DNA of 64,000 bases from positions 107,165,590 through 107,229,589 of the forward strand of contig CM059190.1 of assembly GCA_030323885.1 (NCBI GenBank), given 5' to 3'. Origin of the DNA: Branchipolynoe longqiensis (taxonomy: Eukaryota; Annelida; Polychaeta; Phyllodocida; Polynoidae). Each line of letters begins with the position of its first letter. Within the stretch, counting starts at the first letter, position 1. Below are positions 44,792 through 54,781 of the stretch, piece after piece. A program made the position numbers and the translations under genes. The notes under the pieces were generated by a model, which was not told where the DNA came from, made no database searches, and was given only the letters and a program-made list of their open reading frames with translations.

Positions 44792-46657
44792 TGAGGCTGT
44801 ATTTATACTGTCCATAGCATATAAGCCCGGGTACCCAGGCTTGTTTTCAATGCTGGCCAGTTGTAGTGTTGGTGTTATCTTACCACACAGTGGCTGCTGA
44901 TAAGGTATTTGATTGCCTGCATTTCAGTAGCAGATAGATAATTGGTTGGTATGGTTAGTAGCCTATGTTAGTTTTTTTGGATTTTCTTGGTATATATGTT
45001 TTTATTTTTCTACTCTTATTACTAGACTAGCCTACTCCTATTTACATATCATAGGCTTGTACGTAGCTGTGTGGTGTGTTATCTGGCTACTTTTGGCATG
45101 GTTACCTTCCATTGGGCATCCCACTGGTGGGCCGTGACATATCACATGCCCCTTTGCAGTGCAGCTTACTGGGGGTTTCCTAGCCTTATTTTGCACAGAT
45201 ATTTTTTGTAAGTTTTTAGGTCAGGAATTTGTCGTTCCTTTACCGTTTGGGCATTCCACAACTTGGCAGCCATTTCCAGCGTGCTTCTCTCATGAGCTTT
45301 TATTCGGCTTCTGGTCTGCTTTAGTAGTGGTGCATTGTTTGCTCTAGTAGCCCTTTGTGGTTTTGTTAGAAGTTTACTGTTTTGACTATAGCTATATGCT
45401 AATGTTTTCAAATGAATTATTCTCCTATTTTCTAGTAGTTTCACTTTGGTTCTTTTGTGTATGTCATAGGTTGGGTGCAGCTTGTCTACTCTTAGACAGA
45501 TTTTTAGGGCTCTGTTCTGCAGTGTTTGCAGTTTTTTTAGTAGTTCTTTTCTCGCACCCATGTAGTTTACATCTCCATAGTCAAAATAGGGGAGCACCAT
45601 GCCCTTGAAGATTTTTATTGACATTTCTTGTGTCATGTAGTCTCTTAGCTTTGCAAATAGCCACAGTTTGTGGTTTACTTTTTGTATAATTTTATTTATA
45701 CATAGGTTGTAGTTTAGTTGGCTGTCCAACTCAAGGCCTAGGTATTTGTAATGGTCTACATTTTCTAGTGTTTGGTTTCCTAACTTACAGTGTAGTTTTC
45801 TTTCTGGCATTTGTTTATGCGAGAAGAGTACTGTTTTTGATTTGCTTGTGTTGATGGTTATTTTGTTGGACTCACACCACTCATCTAGTTTTAGTAGGAG
45901 TTTATTTAGTTTAGTTATTACCTCCTCCTCTGTGGTGCCATTTGCGTATATGACTGTGTCATCTGCATATAGTTGGAGGCATTCAGTTTGCAACCATTTT
46001 TCAAGGTCGTTTATATAGATTATAAAGAGTAGTGGCCCTAACACTGACCCTTGGGGTACACCACATGTGACAGGTTGGTTGTCTGATAGTGTATTGTTTA
46101 TTTTTGTTTTCTGTTGCCTGTTGTTCAGGTAGCATCTTATCCAATCCATAGTGTTGGATTTTATGCCCATGGTTTTTAGTTTTTCCAGTAGTATTTTGTG
46201 GTCTACTGTGTCAAATGCTTTGCTGAAGTCAATGAAGGCAGCTCCAACTAATTGTTTTTGGTTCATTGATGCCATTATGTCATTTGTTAGGTTAGCTATT
46301 GTTTTTGATGTGGAGTGCAGTTTCCTGAAGCCCCCTTGTCTTTCGTTTAGTATATCATTTTTTTCCAGGTGTTCATTGATGTGTCTATGTAACACTTTTT
46401 CAATGAGCTTGCCTGGGGTTTGAAGAATTGATATTGGCCTGTAGTTTCCCATGTTTTGTTTGTCTCCACCCTTGTGAATGGGGGTGATGGTTGCCATTTT
46501 CCAGGCTGAGATAAAACGCCCCTGCTCAAAGGAGATGTTGAATAGGTCTACTATGGTGGCCGGGATGGCTTGGAGTGCCTCTTTCAGTATTTTGGTTGGT
46601 ATTTCATCTATTCCACTTGGTTTATTCGTGTCTATGTCATTTATTAATTTTTAGTAT
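44740..46657 (-). mobile_element. LINE-A, CR1/Jockey-like, 5'-truncated
   Basis: A minus-strand LINE with a 50-base A tail (T run at 44740-44789), a ~375-bp 3' untranslated region and an intact partial reverse transcriptase frame. The 5' end falls at about 46657 inside the RT domain, so the endonuclease and ORF1 are missing. No clear target-site duplication is seen. A second, older 3' fragment of the same family lies at 1912-2400. Confidence 0.88.
45166..46650 (-). CDS. LINE-A reverse transcriptase, partial but uninterrupted
   Basis: An open frame of about 495 codons ending in a stop at 45166. It copies element RNA into DNA at a nicked target. Motifs in order: KPSGIDEIP near the start, ITPIHKGGDKQNMGNYRPIS, FIDFSKAFDTVDH (motif A aspartates), GVPQGSVLGPLLF (motif B), YADDTVIY (catalytic YADD), SKSKTVLF and YKYLGLELD. 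It continues with the thumb-like and C-terminal tail LPYFDYGDVNYMG. The frame is open upstream of the first Met (46497) to the truncation point near 46650, so that Met is not the true start. The absence of stops suggests a young insertion. It resembles CR1/Jockey-group RTs, but the exact clade is not decided. Confidence 0.9.
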   Translation of the reverse strand, partial: KLINDIDTNKPSGIDEIPTKILKEALQAIPATIVDLFNISFEQGRFISAWKMATITPIHKGGDKQNMGNYRPISILQTPGKLIEKVLHRHINEHLEKNDILNERQGGFRKLHSTSKTIANLTNDIMASMNQKQLVGAAFIDFSKAFDTVDHKILLEKLKTMGIKSNTMDWIRCYLNNRQQKTKINNTLSDNQPVTCGVPQGSVLGPLLFIIYINDLEKWLQTECLQLYADDTVIYANGTTEEEVITKLNKLLLKLDEWCESNKITINTSKSKTVLFSHKQMPERKLHCKLGNQTLENVDHYKYLGLELDSQLNYNLCINKIIQKVNHKLWLFAKLRDYMTQEMSIKIFKGMVLPYFDYGDVNYMGARKELLKKLQTLQNRALKICLRVDKLHPTYDIHKRTKVKLLENRRIIHLKTLAYSYSQNSKLLTKPQRATRANNAPLLKQTRSRIKAHERSTLEMAAKLWNAQTVKERQIPDLKTYKKYLCKIRLGNPQ

Positions 46658-47757
46658 CCAATTTTGTTTTCTTGTGCAGTTCAGACACACTGAGTATCTT
46701 GCCTTGGTAAACTGTTCTCAGTGCTCGGTTTTGAATTCTTTGCAGTTTGATCTTTTGTTGTTTTGTTAAGAGTTCATATATGATGTCATTGTAATCTATA
46801 AAGGCAATATTGTAGTCTTGTACAGGAGCAGTGTAGGGTATTCACTTATGAATTTCCTTAATTTCCTAAAGGTTGTCAGTTTTAGTGCCAGTGTTTGATT
46901 CAGTCTTGCCAATTGTCGGTTCCCATTTAGAGAGGAGTCAAGAGTTGTACCCAGGTATTTGTAGGAGTCCACTTCACAAAGTAAGGTTCCACCCATTTGT
47001 AGTTGGATTTGAGGGGCTCTTGTTTTTCTCATTTTCATCCCATAGATCACATACTCTGTCTTGGCACTATTTACTGTGAGTTTATTTTCATGGCACCATG
47101 TATTCATCTTATCTAGCACCATGTCTGTCTGGGCTGCAGCTGCCACAATATCTCTATTGTGTACTGTGAGTGATGCATCATCAGAAAATAATGTAAATGT
47201 TGCTCTTTCAGATACTAGTGGTAGGTCATTAATAAAGATTAGGAATAGCAGGGGTCCTAGGGTAGCCCTGTGGCACCCCGGTCTTGACCCTACAGGTGGT
47301 GGACTCATTGTTGTTTATTTTTGTGTACTGTATCCTGTTCTCTAGATAATTTGTGAAGAAATGATATGCCTTGTTGCCTAATCCAGCTCTTGCTACTTTC
47401 TGCATCAGGATCTCGTGGTTAATTGTATCAAATGCCTTCTTGAAATCAAGGAAGACAGTGATTGTTAGTTCACCTTTATCCATGTTGCCCAAAAGTTCAT
47501 CCAGTAGAGATGCCAGAGCCCCTGTTGTGGATTTGTTTTTCCTAAATCCATTTTGCTGGTAGGTCAGGCAGTTGGATGATTCAAGGAATGCTTTAACTTG
47601 GTCATGTATGATCTGTTCAATAATTTTTCGTGGAAGTGGCAGGATTGAAATTGGTTGCAGTTCACTGCAGTATCTTGGGTTATTCGTCTTGGGGATTGGG
47701 GTGACTGTAGCTACCTTCCATGCATCGGGGAAGATGCCTGTTTTAATTAATATGAAT
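46658..47757 (-). pseudogene. LINE-B reverse transcriptase, main part, frameshifted
   Basis: On the minus strand the protein starts near 47755 (FPDAWKVATVTPIPK). It passes NGFRKNKSTTGALASLL and VFLDFKKAFDTINHEIL to KTGVPQG, where the frame shifts near 47250-47308, and goes on with ATLGPLLFLIFINDLPL. The catalytic box is FSDDAS instead of the usual YADD. It then reads SAKTEYVIYGMKM and YKYLGTTLDSSL, and a second frameshift near 46800 precedes the YNDIIYELLTKQQKIKLQRI block. It breaks at 46658, where LINE-A is inserted. The protein is clearly different from LINE-A, so it is a separate family. Confidence 0.85.
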
Positions 47758-48087
47758 AAGCTATGCTTAGGACCGACCCCCGCTATACCTACAGCAAAGT
47801 ATTTTATGATTGCACATGTATTTTTTTACTCTACTCGCAGTGTTTGATTTGAAATTCTAGCAACTCGGGTGATCCGAGTCGCGGTCATGATAATCGAATA
47901 CGCCCATCATTTGTGCGGAATAAACTATTAATATTTCATTTGCGCATCCATGTTTATGCCAAATTGTTCTTTATATTCTTTTAATTTTGAATAAAATCAA
48001 AGTTTTGAACTGCGCATATCAGCAAATTCTATGGCAGCATGCATTTGTTTTGATATATTATTAACCAATAGCTGACCCCGTAAATTT

Positions 48088-48275
48088 GGCCTATGGACTT
48101 AATGCCTTGACAGCTTCGCTGCAGAGTAGTGCGGAGGAATGCGTACACTGGTCCCAGTGACATCATCACACCATATTTGGAACATCTGTAGTGAGGGACC
48201 AGTGTAGTTGTTCCGCGACTTGGTTTGTGCTACTCTGCAGCGGGCCATCATTAAGGTGTTAGGCCAATCGCTGTT
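48088..48275. mobile_element. Palindromic foldback element
   Basis: Two imperfect arms of about 80 bases with TTGGCCTATGGACTTAATG and CGCTGCAGAGTAG on the left and, reversed, TTGGCCTAACACCTTAATGA and CGCTGCAGAGTAG on the right. Both continue to TACACTGGTCCC near the centre. It looks like a small MITE or foldback element. The rest of 47758-48590 holds a diverged IR-D piece near 47975-48060 and no gene. Confidence 0.68.
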
Positions 48276-48597
48276 GTCCGCCCTGCTTGCTGCGCACCGA
48301 AGTTCCACGAGCGATTTCCGTTTCCGTTTGCTGGATTTTGATTATTCTGTTATTGAACACGAGTTTACAAATGGCGGCGCCCATAGAGGGCTATTTCCGC
48401 TTACGGTTGCTGGATTTTGGTAAAGGCATGTTCAATGTCTATCAGTGTGGGTATTGTTTATGTATATATATATATACGTGTGCTAGTCCTTAGCCTCCCC
48501 GTGGGTGGGTCGGTATTAAGTTGTACATATGTGTGAAATCCCTAATTAATGTCGTTATCGCCATCTTTATCGGGGCAGTACTGATGTCTTTTATACC

Positions 48598-50926
48598 AGT
48601 GTTGCTGGTTCTCTGAGTGTTGCTGGTAGTCTGAGTGTTGCTGGTATTCTGAGTGCTGCTGTTTCTCTGAGTATTGCTGGTTCTCTGAGTGTTGCTGGTA
48701 GTCTGAGTGTTGCTGGTTCTCTGAGTGTTGCTGGTAGTCTGAGTGTTGCTGGTTCTCTGAGTGTTGCTGGTAGTCTGAGTGCTGCTGGTAGTTTGAGTGT
48801 TGCTGGTATTCTGAGTGTTGCTGGTAGTTTGAGTGTTGCTGGTTATCTGAGTGTTGCTGGTTCTCTGAGTGTTGCTGGCAGTCTGACTGTTGCTGGTAGT
48901 CTGGGTGTTGCTGCTAGTCTGAGTGTTGCTGGTTCTCTGAGTGTTGCTTGTAGTCTGAGTGTTGCTGGTAGTCTGAGTGTTGCTGGTATTCTGAGTGCTG
49001 CTGTTTCTCTGAGTATTGCTGGTTTCTTAGTAGTCTGAGAGTTCTGGTATTCTGAGTGCTGCTGTTTCTCTGAGTGCTGCGTTTCTCTGAGTGTTGCTGG
49101 TAGTGTGGGTGTATTTGCTGGTAGTCTGAGTGTTGCTGGATCTCTCAGTGTTGCTGGTAGTCTGTGTTGCTGGTAGTCGAGTGTTGCTGGAAGTCTGAGT
49201 GTTGCTGGTAGTCTGAGTGTTGCTGGTATTCTGAGTGCTGCTGTTTCTCTGAGTGCTGCTGTTTCTCTGAGTGTTGCTGGTAGTGTGGGTGTTGCTGGTA
49301 GTCTGAGTGTTGCTGGATCTCTCAGTGTTGCTGGTAGTCTGAGTGTTGCTGGTAGTCTGAGTGTTGCTGGTATTCTGAGTGCTGCTGTTTCTCTGAGTAT
49401 TGCTGGTTCTCTGAGTGTTGCTGGTTCTCTGAGTGTTGCCGGTTCTATGAGTGGTGCTTGTAGTCTCAGTGTTGCTGTTAGTCTGGGTGTTGCTGGTAGT
49501 CTGAGTGTTGCTGGTTCTCTGAGTGTTGCTTGTAGTCTGAGTGTTGCTGGTAGTCTGAGTGTTGCTGGTATTCTGAGTGCTGCTGTTTCTCTGAGTGCTG
49601 CTGTTTCTCTGAGTGGTGCTGGTAGTCTGGGTGTTGCTGGTAGTCTGAGTGTTGCTGGTTCTCTGAGTGTTGCTGGTAGTATGAGTGTTGCTGGTAGTCT
49701 GAGTGTTTCTGGTATTCTGAGTGCTGCTGTTTCTCTGAGTATTGCTGGTTCTCTGAGTGTTGCTGGTTCTCTGAGTGTTGCCGGTTCTATTAGTGGTGCT
49801 TGTAGTCTTAGTGTTGCTGGTTCTCTGAGTGTTGCTGGTAGTCTGACTGTTGCTGGTTCTCTGAGTGGTGCTTGTAGTCTGAGTGTTGCTGGTAGTCTGA
49901 GTGTTGCTGGTAGTCTTAGTGTTGCTGGTAGTCTGAGTGTTGCTGGTACTCTCAGTGTTGCTGGTTCTCTGAGTGCTGCTGGTAGTCTGAGTGTTGCTGG
50001 TAGTCTGAGTGTTGCTGGTATTCTGAGTACTGCTGTTTCTCTGAGTATTGCTGGTTCTCTGAGTGTTGCTGGTAGTCTGAGTGTTGCTGGTTATCTGAGT
50101 GTTGCTGTTTCTATGAGTGGTGCTTGTAGTCTGAGTGTTGCTGGTTCTCTGAGTGGTGCTTGCAGTCTGAGTGTTGCTGGTTCTCTGAGTGGTGCTTGTA
50201 GTCTGAGTGTTGCTGGTAGTCTGAGTGTTGTTTGTAGTCTGAGTGTTGCTGGTTCTCTGAGTGTTGCTGGTAGTCTTAGTGTTGCTGGTTCTCTGAGTGG
50301 TGCTTGTAGTCTGAGTGTTGCTGATTCTCTCAGTGTTGCTGGTAGTCTGAGTGTTGCTGGTACTCTCAGTGTTGCTGGTTCTCTGAGTGTTGCTGGTAGT
50401 CTGAGTGTTGCTGGTAGTCTGAGTGTTGCTGGTAGTCTGAGTGTTGCTGGTAGTCTGAGTGTTGCTGGTTCACTGAGTTTTGCTGCTTGTAGTCTGAGTG
50501 TTGCTGGTAGTCTGAGTGTTGCTGGTTCTCTGAGTGTTGCTGGTTCTCTGAATGCTGCTGGTGGTAGTCTGAGTGTTGCTGGTAGTTTGAGTGTTGCTGG
50601 TTATATTAGTGTTGCTGGTTCTCTGAGTGTTGCTTGTAGTCTGAGTGTTGCTGGTATTCTGAGTGCTGCTGGTTCTCTGAGTGTTGCTTGTAGTCTGAGT
50701 GCTGCTGGTTCTCTGAGTGGTGCTTGTAGTCTTAGTGCTGCTGGTAGTCTGAGTGGTGCTTGTAGTCTGAGTGCTTCTTGTAGTCTGAGTGGTGCGTGTA
50801 GTCTGAGTGTTGGTTGTAGTCTGAGTGTTGCTGGTTCTCTGAGTGCTGCTGGTTCTCTGAGTGCTGCTGGTTCTCTGAGTGCTGCTGGTAGTCTGTGCGT
50901 TGCTGTCATCGTGAGGAGCACACTCC
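48598..50926 (+). repeat. 18-bp minisatellite CTGAGTGTTGCTGGTAGT, ~130 copies
   Basis: The main block of the array whose stub is at 43871-43918. Variants GGTTCT, GGTATT, TGTAGT and GTGGTGCTTG occur in recurring orders, so multi-unit blocks were duplicated. The plus frame from about 49285 to 50943 reads as a 552-codon Ser-Leu-Ser-Val-Ala-Gly hexapeptide repeat. Small indels near 49030-49200 break it upstream. There is no signal peptide, promoter or flanking exon, so I treat it as non-coding. Confidence 0.95.
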
Positions 50927-51725
50927 AGGGGCCATATGTATGAGCAACTTTTTATCGGCTCCGGTGTTAACGGCGGGTTAGATAACCCCGGTGTTCCAGA
51001 TATGTCATGGGGTATGTATGTGTCCAAAGCGCAGCTGGGTTAGTTAACATATTATATATTTAGCAACTTGGGGGGCCCTCTGAGCCTGTACCCGCCGAGC
51101 ATCACTATTTGACAATATCGGCAGCCAGGTACCAGCAGCCTTAGTGGTGAGCCTGTAGCCGGCGAGCACTGCCATTTGTTTAGTTTACATTCATCAATTC
51201 AACAATATGAATAACGCCACCGATGTAGCGGCTATGTTAATATCGCTTTGAATTTAGGGTTAATGTAATGAAATTTCACTTATTGCGTATGTAATTCTGT
51301 TAAATATGATCGCATTGAATAGATTTGGGTGTAAAGCATTGCCGCTGGCATTGAGCCAGTATGGATTTCGACGTCGCGGTGGCGGCAGCGATTTGTTTAC
51401 TTTACATTCATCGATTCGACACTATTAATATCATCGCCAATGTGACGGCAGCGCTAATAATGGTTCGAATTTAGGGTTAAATTGATAAAATTTCACTTAT
51501 TGCGTATGTAATTCTGTTAAATATGATCGCATTGAATAGATTTGGGCCTAATCGGTCCCTAACATCGACGTTAACCATCCTGTGACTTGGGGTTAGTGCA
51601 GGCGACTTTAAGCTCACGGGGTTTGTCTACCTCTGACACATACATACAGAGTTATCGCCTCTAACCCGGTAAACCCGCCGAAAACCAGCTTCGCAGCGCT
51701 AACCCGGACACATGCATATGGCCCT
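50927..51725. mobile_element. TIR element ending AGGGGCCATATG
   Basis: A 799-bp element directly after the 18-bp array. The ends are AGGGGCCATATGTATGAGC and, reversed, AGGGCCATATGCATGTGTCC. Both continue into GGCGGGTTA / GGCGGGTTTACC motifs. The interior carries two ~155-bp direct repeats (51178-51328, 51393-51547) sharing TTCACTTATTGCGTATGTAA and ATATGATCGCATTGAATAGA. No transposase frame is present. Confidence 0.65.
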
Positions 51726-51971
51726 TGGTGTTTGGTTCATATCATCAAAAAATTAATCTGTATGAACAATAGGAACTGACACACCGGCAAAACGCGGCAA
51801 GGAAAAAACGAAATGAAACGTCAGGTTCCTGGTAAGAATAGCCGACTGTGAGTGTCGGTTTACAACGGGACTGTCGATCTGGGGGAGAGGCTGGTTAGTG
51901 TTCTCGGCTCAGTTTCTAGGTTACACACGAGATACTCTCAGACTAGATACAAGATTCACCCCGTGCTGCTT

Positions 51972-52477
51972 CAGTAACCCCACTAGGGGTGAATATCAAC
52001 CCTATGTAAAAAGAAAAGTGACGATATTGTGGGTAAATCCACTTTTGAACTGATTAGTAGATTAGTCTAGGAGATCAATGAACTTGAAGTTTGGTATTGA
52101 CAGAGCCCACATGTGAACATGGCAGGCATTGTTGGGAACTTGAGGGGTTCCTGGGTTATAATCCAATCTAGGTCAGGAAGCAGTCATTTTCATTGGTACA
52201 GCCAGTTCATTCTAACATGGAAGATTTACATCATGGATTCTATCATTTCAAACTGATTTAGTGCCATTATGCCTTGATATTATGTGATTTGAACACCCTA
52301 GAGAGTATATGTTGAGGGAAAACATATACTATTGGATTTTAATCAACATGAGGTAGGACTGCCAGACTAAGGCCATCAATATTCATACACATTTTCTCCA
52401 ACTTCTACATAGGGATGGAATTCACCCCTACTCTGGGTAGGGGTGAATCAGACCAGGTCTAGTGGGGTCACACTGCC
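51972..52477. mobile_element. Possible TIR element
   Basis: GTAACCCCACTAGGGGTGAA with AACCCTATGT on the left is matched in reverse by ACATAGGGATGGAATTCACC and TAGTGGGGTCACACTG on the right. The right arm has about 30 extra bases. There is no coding content, and the assignment is weak. Confidence 0.38.
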
Positions 52478-52640
52478 CTTTACTGCTGATGGTTACTAAC
52501 ATACTGCTGATGGTTACTAACATACTGACCAGCTCCTGGTTTGAGGTAGACTTACAGAATGCTTATTTTTTCAAACACAGCTGATTTAAATAAATTATGT
52601 TAGATTGCTTTGTCAAGTTGACTATTTCATCACTTCTATC

Positions 52641-52876
52641 TGGTAAATAGACAGGGCATTAGGAGCAGTAGAAGTAACAAAGACAGGATCAGACCTAGCT
52701 GCCACACTAGGTACATCTACGTTGTAAATAGACAGGGCAGTAGGAGCAGTACAAGTGACGAAGACATGATCAGAGCTGCCCCACTTGGTACATCTAGGTG
52801 GTAAATAGACAGGGCAGTAGGAGTAGTAGAAATAACGAAGACATGATCAGGCCTAGCTGCCACACTTGCTACATCA
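52641..52876 (+). repeat. ~80-bp tandem repeat, 3 copies
   Basis: Each unit starts GGTAAATAGACAGGGCA and contains AACGAAGACATGATCAG and GCTGCCACACTTGGTACATC. A SINE1 tail begins where the third unit ends. Confidence 0.88.
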
Positions 52877-53040
52877 TCCTGCCTACCGGGCCGCACTATG
52901 AAGTCGCTATGAGTGTCCACTGTCACAAGTCAGTACCTGTCCTGGTATGGCCCAGGGTCTTACTGGTGCGTAAAACTACAGCAACTACTTCCCGTGCCAT
53001 TTAAGAGGACTGGGGTTGGGCTCCTAGATTGTTCGTGATG
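52876..53040 (+). mobile_element. SINE1 3'-end fragment with extended tail
   Basis: The tail part from CACTATGAAGTCGCTATGAG to GTAAAACTACAGCAAC is followed by AGAGGACTGGGGTTGGGCTC. This extra module also follows the copies at 58376 and, reversed, at 61125. It is a fragment, as the tRNA head is missing. Confidence 0.65.
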
Positions 53041-53222
53041 CTCAGCAATACGGGTAATTTGGCATTCGATCGCTGCCATAGCCTCATAGCGTTAAGATAA
53101 TACTTATGCTGCCACCTATTTAGTAACAGTGGAACTACCTTCTGACTTATGTGTGAGCGCCACCTAGATATTCATACTTTGATACAAAATACTTCGAGAT
53201 GCTAACTCTGTCTTACTGACCT

Positions 53223-53339
53223 GCCATCTGCGGTCGCCTGCTCGAACTACTGGCCCAAGCGCCTATATAAGGACTGACTTAGCAGCGGTGAGCTCACTTC
53301 GACACGGCCACAGGAGGACACTAGCTGGCTTTGAACTGG
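53223..53339 (+). promoter_or_regulatory. Upstream direct repeat with TATA box
   Basis: A candidate promoter of the gag-like unit. CCTATATAAGG lies at about 53262-53272, some 85 bases before the ATG at 53357. Its first part is the same DNA that encodes the protein C-terminus in the downstream copy. Confidence 0.5.
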
Positions 53340-53356
53340 ACAGGAGCCACACCACC

Positions 53357-54231
53357 ATGCCATCGGCTAAGAAACCGCCTAAGCGGGTGGCCACTACGCA
53401 GCCGAAAACCCCGGACCCAGCCAAGAAGAAAACCCAGTCTAAAACCAAAAAACAACCCGTTGGAGTTGACGTGCCGGCAACACAGACCCGTTCAAGCTGC
53501 CCCGTGGCGCGGCGCGGGTCCCCCGACAACAGTGATGCCGTGGCCGGCGCCAGCCCCCCAGCGGACAAACCACAAGACATTGCAAATCTCATCGAAGGCC
53601 TGCAGCTCAAGATTACGCAGATGGTGGACGGTGTCAATAAACGAATTGATGGCATTGCTGCAGACATGTGTGACAGGAGGAGCCGAAGATCTACGACACC
53701 GCGGTCCCCTCGACGTGATGATTCACCATGCCCCCATGGCGCTGCTGATAGCCCGCGAGGAAGCGAACGGTCACGGAATCATGGATCGCCGTGCCGCCGC
53801 TCGCTGTCATCTGACGACTCACTATGACATCCCAGCTCACGTCGGCATGAACGACGTAAGGATGACCATCCCACACGAGACACGACGGCACACAGGGACG
53901 ACACGCCCTGTCCCGCCGTTACAATAGGCTAAGCTACAGCTGCGATACGGTGGACCGTCACTGCCGCCGATGCTCGAGCTACGACGGCCCCATCCTCCTG
54001 GATGGCCGGGACGACCGCAGGGCGGACGCCGTCAACGAACTGCTCGAGGCAGCAGGATCAGCCATCGCCAAAAAGAAAGGTAACTTGATCCTCGCACCAC
54101 ACCGTTATGTCATTCGTGGAAATAAAAACGAAAAAATATCGATGGAGGAGGCCACATGGGCGGAATACTTCATGGCGCCATCTGCGGTCGCCCGCTCGAA
54201 CTACTGGCCCAAGTGCCTATATAAGGACTGA
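53357..54231 (+). pseudogene. Gag-like protein, broken frame
   Basis: From the ATG at 53357 a Lys/Pro/Thr-rich basic N-terminus leads to a predicted helix (NLIEGLQLKITQMVDGVNKR) and an Arg/Ser/Asp-rich stretch that stops at 53825-53827. The Arg/His/Asp-rich coding character continues past that stop, shifts frame around 53866-53935, and ends with RRADAVNELLEAAGSAIAKK and SNYWPKCLYKD at a stop in 54229-54231. Cys and His residues around 53955-53975 (CRRCSSYDGP) could be a remnant metal-binding site, but a CCHC knuckle is not evident. It resembles retroelement structural proteins in composition only. I do not recognise the family. Confidence 0.42.
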
Positions 54232-54439
54232 CTTAGCGGTGGTGAACTCACTTCGACACGGCCACAGGAGGACACTAGCTGGCTTTGAACTGCCATCCCA
54301 CCCACCCCTGCTAAAAGTCTATATAGGGCTACGGGTTAAAGCTTATTGACCTCTTTGTGCATAACTCAATGGCTTATCTCACTGTGCTTATTCTGTTGAA
54401 TTTAATATATGCTTACTAAAATTGACATGTGCTTACTAC

Positions 54440-54745
54440 AGACTCATTATTGAAAAAGAAATAAATCCAACTTTAAACTCATATGCGGTGTCGGTGTCAA
54501 ATTACCTTTTTCTCACCCCCCTCCCACTGCTCCACCCGCCCGACTGTCCGCCCGCCCACCTGCTCACACTCCCACCTCCCACCACCCACCCCCTTACTCC
54601 CCCCTGATGTCTCTGACTACTACCCACCGGAAGTCAACTCCCTGTTACAAGGGACGCCTTTGGTGGTGCGCATACAATGCTGCAGTTTGCAGCTTTCAGC
54701 ACGCCAACGTGACTGAAAACTCCCCAAAAACAAAAAGAATACTTT
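54440..54745 (+). repeat. Dispersed module SINE1-tail-D, copy
   Basis: A C-rich tract and then TGATGTCTCTGACTACTACC, CAATGCTGCAGTTTGCAGCT and GTGACTGAAAACTCCCCAAA. It aligns with 58760-58900 and, reversed, with 60900-61080. Here it stands without a SINE1 body. Confidence 0.6.
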
Positions 54746-54781
54746 CCCCGTGGCTGCTGACCAGGGCACCGGATAGATTCC

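Larger units (their letters stand above)
43919..47757 (-). mobile_element. LINE-B, CR1/Jockey-like, interrupted by LINE-A
   Basis: A minus-strand non-LTR retrotransposon. The A tail is the T-rich run at 43919-43937, the 3' untranslated region runs to about 44467, and the C-terminal coding part is 44468-44739. The rest of the reverse transcriptase lies at 46658-47757, beyond the LINE-A insertion. It is 5'-truncated near 47757, before the endonuclease. Frameshifts and a stop show it is dead. Confidence 0.85.
53223..54292 (+). mobile_element. Short retroelement-like unit with 117-bp direct repeats
   Basis: Two direct repeats of about 117 bp (53223-53339 and 54177-54292) enclose a gag-like coding region. 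Each contains the TATA-type CTATATAAGG and, downstream, TTCGACACGGCCACAGGAGG. They are 95% or more alike. The arrangement may be a short LTR-type element, a split-direct-repeat element of the Ngaro/DIRS kind, or one and a bit units of a head-to-tail tandem. No polymerase or integrase is present, and no target duplication was found. Confidence 0.6.

Noticed and set aside
45166..46650. Host reverse transcriptase (telomerase-type) gene
   Set aside because: The motif order, A tail and second genomic fragment at 1912-2400 identify it as a LINE.
49285..50943. 552-codon open frame as a repetitive structural protein gene
   Set aside because: It is a strict product of an 18-bp satellite, the frame is broken by indels upstream, and there is no promoter, signal peptide or non-repeat domain.
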